Below, one piece after another: positions 57,068 through 64,000 of a stretch of 64,000 nucleotides of DNA (the first letter of the stretch is position 1; every line of letters begins with the position of its first letter). Origin of the DNA: Linnemannia elongata (lineage: Eukaryota > Mortierellomycota > Mortierellomycetes > Mortierellales > Mortierellaceae); the NCBI GenBank assembly GCA_036320915.1, contig JAXBDG010000012.1:918501-982500 (forward strand), read 5' to 3'. The position numbers were made by a program, and so were the translations under genes. Below the pieces are notes generated by a model. The model made no database searches and was not told where the DNA came from. It was given only the letters and a program-made list of their open reading frames with translations.

Positions 57068-58893
57068 ATGGAGGTCAACAAGGACGAAGCCCTGCGCTGC
57101 CTCGACATCGCTCGTCGCCATCTCCTCACAGGAAACTACCCCAGCGCCCGCAAGTTCGGCCAAAAGTCCATCTCCCTCTTCCCAACATCCGACGCCCGCG
57201 CCTTCATCTCTCTTGTCGACGCCAAGGAAACCGCCGCCAATAGCAGTAACGCTTCTTCTTCCTCTTCTTCTCCAGGGCGCTCGTTTTCTACTTCTACTTC
57301 TTCGTCCTTTTCTACTCCAAGGCCAAGTGGCACAAGTACGGGTGTAGGAACAGGGACAGGAACAGGAGCTGCACCGACTTTGAACAGATCAAAATCGACC
57401 CCGATCCCCGACCACAAGCCCGTCGAGAGGGACTATACCCCTGAACAGGCGGCTGCTGTGAAGGCCATTCGCTCTTCTGGAGGAGACTTTTACAAAGTCC
57501 TTGGAGTCAAGAAGGATGCTACCGACATCGAGATTAAGAAGGCATATCGCAAGGTAAGCCCTTTCGCTTGAGCAGCACAGACAACAGGGGCAAAGCGGAT
57601 ATCTCGTATCTGTGTTCGATGAGATCTCTAATGAAGAGTTACCGATGTCGTACATTAAATAACGGAGTGTTGTGCTTGTCAATTAGCTGGCACTTCAGAT
57701 GCATCCAGATAAGAACGGTGCCCCAGGAGCAGATGAAGCCTTCAAAGGTACGTCTGCAGTGTTTTTCGTCTTGGTTCCTGTTTGAAAAGAATTAAAGCTT
57801 GCACACTGACACCACCATTTTTTTCTCTTTCTTCTACCACAACCTCGTCCTATTTGCTGTCCTCAAACCCTATAGTTGTATCCAAGGCATTCACAGTACT
57901 GAGCGACCCTCAGAAGCGAACCATTTTTGACCAGCATGGGCCAGAGGATGGTCGGAGCTCAGGAGTCAACTATGATCGCCCAAGACCAACAGCCCAGCAA
58001 TACTATTCTCGTGGAGCAGGAGGAGGCTACGGCGAAGAAATCTCGCCAGAGGATCTTTTTAACATGTTCTTTGGCGGAGGAGGGTTTGGAGGATGTAAGT
58101 CAGCAGTCTCTCTCTGTTTTCGTTCATTGTATTGCGTCGAAAGGTGGACGCAGTGTTTTATGTGGGGGCGTGCGAATTGCATCTATAGTCTTATTAACAC
58201 TTGCCTATATGTTTTTTATCTACGATGACAGCATTTCAAGCTGGAGGATATGGTGCAAGGACTCGTGCGCAGCAAACACAGTACCATCAAGCGCGGCAGG
58301 AGCAATTCCGGCGACAACATCAACAACAACGCCAACAACGTCAAAATAGCCAGCGCAACCAGGACTTTAACGTTGGCAGTCTCATCCAGCTACTCCCCCT
58401 GATCCTCTTGATTGTTGTCTCCATGACTTCGGGCCTCTTTGGTTCTAACGACTCTTCATCAACGGGATCCAACTCTGTCTTGAGCGACTTTTCGTTGCGG
58501 CCGCGGGAACAGTACACCACGGCTCGACACACGACCCAAAGGAATGTACCTTACTATGTCAACGAAATCCGGTTTATGAACACCTATTTTCCTGGACAGC
58601 AGTTTGAGTTTAAGGCCCCATCGGCCAAACAGATCAATGTTAAGCCCGACCAGATCACACTCCAGGGCCGTAAGGTCGGTCGACTGTTTCAACGGATGGA
58701 AGAGAATGTCGAGAGCGCCTATCTGAGAGAGATGCAGGACCGGTGTCGAGCGGAGAGTAGAAAGAAGGAGATTGCAAGGAACAAGGCGATGGGATTCTGG
58801 GGGGCCGACCAAAAGCTGTGGCAGGAGGCCCAAAAGATGACGACCCCTAGCTGTGACAAGGTCAAGGAAAAGTTCTCAAAGATAGTTCTCTAA
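57068..58893 (+). CDS. DNAJB12/Hlj1-type ER membrane J-protein (475 aa)
   Basis: Four exons, 57068-57553, 57687-57747, 57876-58094 and 58232-58893, join in phase. The N-terminus MEVNKDEALRCLDIARRHL and the following PSARKFGQKSISLFP match the conserved head of DNAJB12/B14 proteins. The J domain, about residues 139-205, has FYKVLGVKKDATDIEIKKAY, the HPD motif in LQMHPDKN, and DPQKRTIFDQHG. A Gly-rich segment with FFGGGGFGG follows, then a glutamine-rich linker. One membrane helix lies near residue 306-326 (LIQLLPLILLIVVSM), and the C-terminal domain typical of this group has NVPYYVNEIRF. It should recruit Hsp70 at the cytosolic face of the ER for membrane-protein quality control. The serine-rich stretch at about 55-115 makes it longer than animal relatives. 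Confidence 0.92.
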
Positions 58894-59506
58894 TCAACAT
58901 CTTTAATGAAATCGATTTCACGCTCTTATTTCTTGCCAGTCCAGCGAGGGCTAAGATGTGAAGTGCAATTGGAGATGAGATGGCAAGTAACTGAGCCTCC
59001 TTCAGCAAGAGAACTTCTTTTTCTTATTCAACAAAAATTGGTTTTATTGTTGGTCAGTGATGAACTTCGAAGACTGGGTACGTCGGGAAAGATAAAGAAT
59101 GAAAAGAGAAACAGGGGGACATGGTTGACCTCTCACTCTTTCAATTATATCCAGGCTATTGTTATATGCCTCCCAGAGTTTGGGCGTCTATTGTTGTTCT
59201 CTTTTTTGGAGGCTTCTTGTTAATAGTAAGCAAACGACATGATAATGTAGTTTGGTAGGAGGTGAAGCAGTGTGTTGCGAATCAATCTTTTACTGTGCAT
59301 TGACGGCGGTATGGCACGCGCATGTCCTACATCTAAGTGCAAATCTCTAACAGTTGTGTCTCCTGTAGCTTCTGGCGTATTCATTTATGCCCACTAGGAT
59401 CGAAGGAGAGGAGGGGTGTAAAATGGTCAAAAAGGGAAGACTTAGTTAAGTTGCGCAGAACATGGAACAGTATTTTCAAGCTCTATCATGGTCAGGAGAT
59501 CATTGT
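58894..59506. other. intergenic between two convergent genes
   Basis: Shared 3' flank of the J-protein and the diflavin reductase; no gene supported. Confidence 0.5.
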
Positions 59507-59690
59507 TCATACCAGGTCGCGAAGGTACCGCTTCTCTTGTGCCCATTTGTTCAACTCCATGATGGCTGCCATCTTTTCGTATCCACCATGGTTGATCAAA
59601 ATATTAACTAGCTCATCATGAACTGCTTTCGCCATCCCCTTGGCATCCCTAAGAAGTGCACAGGCGAAGTAATGGGAGAGTTAGTCCAAC

Positions 59691-59731
<41 letters not shown>

Positions 59732-62244
59732 CAACACCACGATAGTTTGGGGTAAAGAACAAAAGAAAAGTCATGGATAACATTGAATTAGTCTTAGCAT
59801 CACTCTTGTTTACAACTCAACTCACCCGCAAACGTAGATCGTTGCCCCCTTTTTGTGAATTAGATTCCAAAGGCTTTTGCCCTGGTCCCGGATCTGGTCT
59901 TGCACGTATTTGGCACTATTTGGAACGTTCTCTTCCCGACTCACTGCCAACAGTAGCTCCGTGAGTACGCCGTCTCGTTTGTATGATTCCATCTGCTCAC
60001 GGAAGAGCCAATCCTTCTCACGATGTCGACAGCCAAAGAAAAGCCACATGTCTCCAAAATGGTCGTCCAAATGCTGACGTGGTCCTGATCCAATGTTGAC
60101 AAGTCGTTTCTTGATAAGTCTCTGCTCCGCACGGTGTTCCAGAAATCCCATGAAAGGAGCGACGCCCGTACCGGGCCCGATCATAATAACAGGCTTGGTC
60201 GTGTCTGATGGTAGATTGAATCTCGTCTCGTTGGGTTTCAAGAACACAGGTAGATGCTGCGTTGTTAATCCAGTTGTCACGACCTTTCCGAAAGGAACCT
60301 GCCCTGCCAGTTCATCCAACCAGGGTGTGCAAACGCCGCGGCGATGAATACCTCCAGACAAATCGTAGGTGACAACGTTGAAAGCGCAAGACCATCGACG
60401 GTGTCCATTCTTGCTCATCGGGGAGCTGGTGATAGAGTAATATCTCGGCTGCATGGGTGGAAGAGTCTCGATGACACGCGCAAGGGGAATATTGACGGAC
60501 GGGAAAGTGTGCAAGATATCCAGGAATGTAGGCGACTGCGCTCGGAAGGCGTTAAGTTGATCGGCTCCTTGCTTGGAGGCCATGAACATGAGTTTTTGCT
60601 TGTCAGCCAAGTCGCTAGCATGTTCAGCATACAGTCTAATGTTGGCCTTCTTAGGAGGCGAAGTCAAGTCAACCGCATAACGGAAGATATCCAGCAATGT
60701 CGCGGATTCCACTGTTTGGAGATGCGATGGGATGCCTATACCCATATATCAGCAGATAAATAATAAAGAACGAGGTTTTTAGCATTATCGAAAAACAATT
60801 TGTACGAAAGCAAGTCCCTAACCTGATTAACGTTTTAATACCTTGTCCATGCAACCTGACCGCCTTCGTAGCAGCAACATCGCTCACATTTAGTGCGGAT
60901 AAAACTCCTCGGACCAAGGCTTCGTTGTTGGGAGCCCAGATTCCAAAAGCATCGCCGGGTGCATAGTCCACGTCGTCCTCAAATCCAAACTCAACGGCAA
61001 TGGTTCTCTTCAACGCGTCGGATGGCGTTAAACATTGCACTTTGTTGATCGTAGCCACCAGCAGTGGCGTCGGCGACTGGATAAAAGTCGGAAGCGTGCC
61101 TGGCTCCCGAGATGCAACGACAGTCTCCAAGTTCGCAATCTGAAGGTTCGCGTTCGGAACACGGGGCAATGCTGTGAGGTTGGAATGATCTGCCATAGTC
61201 GAAAAATCGATGTCGATCTTGTACCCAACGGCAGATGTAATGGGTGGATTGTCAGACGGATTGAGAGTGAGATTGCTGAGGTCCTTGATAGTGTTCTCAA
61301 TCGGGTCCTGCCCAGCGGCTGTCGAGGTAAAGGTGGAAAGAAATTTGGGCGAGGCAAGTGTGGCGGCGGCAATGCTTTGTTTGCGATCCTGCTCCTGTTT
61401 GAGGATTAAACTCTTGACGATTTTTTCTTCTTCTGGCGTGAGATGAGGTTGGGGCAAATCGTGGACTGTGGGAGTTGAAATAACTTGATGGGCAAGAGCA
61501 GGCCATAGGTTCTTGATCCAAGGATCCACTATTTCTTCAAGGCTATCATTAGATAAACAGAAAACAAACAAAAGTTGTAGTGTAAAATTATATGAGTAAC
61601 TTCTGGAAGGCTGGTTGTATTACGACAATGCGCTACTCTCTGAAAAAGATGGCATTTACGAACATAGTAGCAATGCATCGCACAATAACAAACACCATGA
61701 AAACGTACCCTGTGGCATCGTCTGCCAATCCCCGGGGATAGAACGATGTTGCACCTAGCTCCTGAAGTCGGGTGTCGAGACGTTTCGCAGTTTGGCAGAA
61801 ATTGTCGTAGTTTGTGTCTCCAAGGCCTATGGCAGTGATAGAGCAGTGCGGTGGATAGGTTAATAATACTTTTCATCTGGGTGCATTACAATAAGACGAG
61901 AGAAGGAGAGAAATAGGGTGAGAGAGGGAGGATAAGTTACCAAGGATAGTGTATTTGGCTTTGGTGAGACCGACTCCTTTGAGTTTGCGGAGGTGGCGCC
62001 AGAACTTTGTCGAGTTGTCTGGGGGGTCTCCGTCGCCAGTGGTTGAAACGACAAAGACTAGGCAGTCCTCCTTGTCCCAGTCGACCTTGGCGTGGTCGTT
62101 AAGGACGTGGTGGAAAGCCTTGAAGCCTCGTTCCTGAGCCTGCTCGTAGATGTTCCGGGAGATGGACTCTGCATTGCCTGTTTGGGAGGCATAGAAGACG
62201 GTGAGATGATCGGCCTGTGGGACTGCGTTCTCACTGCCTGACAT
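59507..62244 (-). CDS. MTRR: methionine synthase reductase-like diflavin oxidoreductase (724 aa)
   Basis: Five exons join in phase: 62244-61941, 61826-61709, 61542-60842, 60735-59826 and 59648-59507 (2175 bases). The FMN domain begins LTVFYASQTGNAESISRNIY and has VVSTTGDGDPPDNS and LGLGDTNYDNFC. EEIVDPWIKNLWPAL closes it as in MTRR. The FAD part has SPPKKANIRLYAEHASD, SKQGAD, LPPMQPRYYSITSSPM (RYYS) and RRGVCTPWLDEL. The NADPH part has MIGPGTGVAPFMGFLEHR, FFGCRHREKDWLF and IYVCG, ending EKRYLRDLV. The SKQGAD and RRGVCTPWL motifs and the long linker favour MTRR over Tah18/NDOR1 or cytochrome P450 reductase. MTRR reactivates cobalamin-dependent methionine synthase. There is no membrane anchor. 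Confidence 0.85.
59694..59727 (+). repeat. poly(T) run of about 34 in the last MTRR intron
   Basis: On the coding (minus) strand this is a poly(A) run inside the 177-base intron between the last two exons. Length may be unstable or affected by sequencing error. Confidence 0.9.
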
Positions 62245-62598
62245 TGTAGAGAGGAGGGCAAGGGAGAGGAGGAAGGGAGAGGAGGAAGGGGTAACGGAAG
62301 ATGTAGAAAGAAAAGAAGAAGAAGGAAGAAGAGGGAAGAAGAAGGAGGAAAGGGAGGGAAGAAGAGGAAGCAGAGACTACCGTTACCTCCTCCACTAAAC
62401 AGTGCGAAGGGACAAAGGAGGAAAAAAAAAAAAAGTTGACTCAACATGAAATGATTAATCAGATCACGTGGACTATCCGTTATCACTTATTCATTAAGCT
62501 AAGCTGTACTTACTTTCCATCATCCTCATCTTACATCCCTTGCTCCTTCTTTTTGCTCGTCCCTTGTCCTTTCTTCCTCTCTTTCTTCTTCTCTTCTT

Positions 62599-62629
<31 letters not shown>

Positions 62630-62710
62630 TCTTTCTGTCTTCAGCATCACAGCAACAGCAATAGCAGACAGGCTAAGAGCAACAACAAACTGCACCAACA
62701 TCAACAAGAA
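62245..62710. promoter_or_regulatory. divergent promoter with (CTT)n microsatellite
   Basis: GA-rich leader for the reductase (62245-62370) and a CTT/TTC repeat at about 62586-62630 upstream of the plus-strand gene. Fewer than 470 bases separate the two start codons, so regulatory sequence is probably shared. Confidence 0.5.
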
Positions 62711-64000
62711 ATGTTACCCAGCGACACAAGGACCCCATCCTCGTCCACTAACCCCGTTGCAATCCACACTGACCGACGCCCGTCTGCAAGTTCCACCCAC
62801 TCTGCCCCGCCCTTCCATCCATCGGCCCTCCTCTCCCCAGACGACCATTCCTCTCACCTGAGAGGAAAACACGGCAGCAGTAACAACAGCAATAGTATCA
62901 GCAGCAGCAACGGCAACAACAGTGGTAGTGTTAAGGACAGGGACACTGCCAGCGACTCTCACAGCTTTCGCTCCTTCTTCCGCTCCTCTTCCCGCCCCCC
63001 TTCGCCCACCCCTCTTTCTGACCCTAACGATCCCCTTACCCTTCGAGCCATACCACCCCTAAACAACACCACCTACAACAATAGTTCCTCTACCTCAACC
63101 ATGGCCAACTCATTCAGCGCTCTCTCTTCCAGCAACGCGACCCTCCATAGCAACGCTCCATCGGCCTACTTCCAAACCACCGCCTCATCTAATCACGGCA
63201 GTGGCTATCACCAGCGATCCGCGCCACACCCCTTCAGCCCAAGCTCGAGCCGCAGACTCTCTGCCGATACCTCCTCTCGCTCACCTTCCCCTGATGTCTA
63301 TCAGCAACATCCTCCTCTTCCTGGAGGCAAGCATCTCTTCCCCACTACACCGCCTGCTCCGCGTGGCCCGCATCAACCGCACCAGCGGGCAGACTCCATT
63401 CGGAGTGCCTCCGAGACTCCTCATCGGAGAACAAAATCGACCGACTTTGGAGACATGTATTCGAAACGCCCTGGACTCCCCCAGGATCTCGTCGCCGATA
63501 TTCACACGACCGTTGCGAGTCCTGCTAAGGAGGCCAAAAAAACTCTCTTCAGTCTCTTTAAAAAGAAATCCCATCATCCTTCGTCGTCTCCAACCCCGCC
63601 GCCCTCCTCTAACTATCCGCCATCCGAAGGTACTGTGTTCATACTTTGTTTTCTATGTTCAAATGGCTGCTGAGCGATATCATTAACAGTTATCGAGTTC
63701 AACAGTGTTATTTGTGAGCCATATTGCGAACTGTACATTAAAATTTAACAACAAAATTACACAGGAACGTACCGCAAACACTCCGCCGACGACCCGCTGT
63801 TCCCACTCTTGCCGCCCTCCTCATCATCGCTCCATAGTCTGTCCACAATCGACCACGAGATTGCCTCCCAACATTATTCTCTGAGCAGCCGACACGGGAG
63901 CGAAAGCGGAGAATCTCAAAAGTACCCACCCCCATTTTCTATTGGGAAAAAGACTTCTAAAAAAAACATGCATGCCGCGACTGATCCCATCTTTCCAGGA
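62711..64000 (+). CDS. serine/proline-rich protein, 3' end outside window
   Basis: Exon 1 is 62711-63629 and exon 2 starts at 63765 and is still open at the window edge (both junctions in phase, intron 135 bases). About 385 residues are visible. They are low-complexity: serine, asparagine, histidine and proline-rich, with many S-P and R-x-x-S sites (HRRTKSTDFGD, RRLSADTSSRSPSPD), suggesting a phosphorylated regulatory head. A short ordered-looking stretch is AKEAKKTLFSLFKKK. A frame open upstream to 62540 is pyrimidine-tract artefact. Large fungal signalling proteins often have such heads, but the functional domain is not in view and the family is unknown. Confidence 0.65.

Noticed and set aside
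1..64000. tRNA and rRNA genes
   Set aside because: No B-box-like GGTTCGANTCC with a matching A box or cloverleaf was found on either strand by eye, and no rRNA-like sequence was recognised.

Overview
This is a stretch of eukaryotic, almost certainly fungal, nuclear DNA. Short introns of roughly 80-370 bases with GT..AG ends split most genes, leaders are pyrimidine-rich, and gene content is that of a filamentous early-diverging fungus. A member of Mortierellomycotina fits best: there is a methionine-synthase-reductase homologue (absent from most higher fungi), a leucine-rich-repeat protein with a head region that I associate with Mortierella-type genomes, and abundant CT-rich promoters. The genus is inference.

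Layout. Bases 1-26,800 are a repeat-rich, gene-poor accessory region. It holds a deleted piggyBac-like element (1067-1927), a deletion derivative of a Helitron (2220-about 3478, minus), a decayed Tc1/mariner transposase (4000-4977), and two old inverted copies of a two-gene module (about 5330-7503 and 13800-16000). A lone GC-rich secreted SMP-30-like gene (11946-12992) lies between the two arms. An apparently intact five-exon Helitron gene follows (18613-24736), with its 3' terminus at 24840, then a cysteine-rich secreted protein and a 20-base minisatellite.

Bases 26,800-64,000 are a compact housekeeping region. In order: a very large Mms22/Mus7-like DNA-repair gene (minus); divergent to it a 1299-residue LRR-type protein (plus); a PI-PLC-like phosphodiesterase (minus); cytosolic leucyl-tRNA synthetase (minus); an oligopeptidase-B-like S9 peptidase with an unusual head and a polyglutamine tail (minus); the cytosolic iron-sulfur assembly protein Cia1/CIAO1 (minus); a proline-rich single-pass membrane protein (plus); a DNAJB12/Hlj1-type ER J-protein (plus); a methionine synthase reductase-like diflavin enzyme (minus); and the start of a serine-rich protein running off the window (plus).

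The housekeeping genes serve unrelated pathways (translation, iron-sulfur assembly, ER folding, DNA repair, methionine/B12 metabolism), so no operon-like logic is implied. Exon models were built by hand from splice consensus and reading-frame phase; all spliced models stated as complete sum to a whole number of codons. The most interesting observations are the intact zinc-knuckle Helitron with its deletion derivative, and the inverted two-gene module whose 77-base upstream element is identical in both copies although the rest has diverged.
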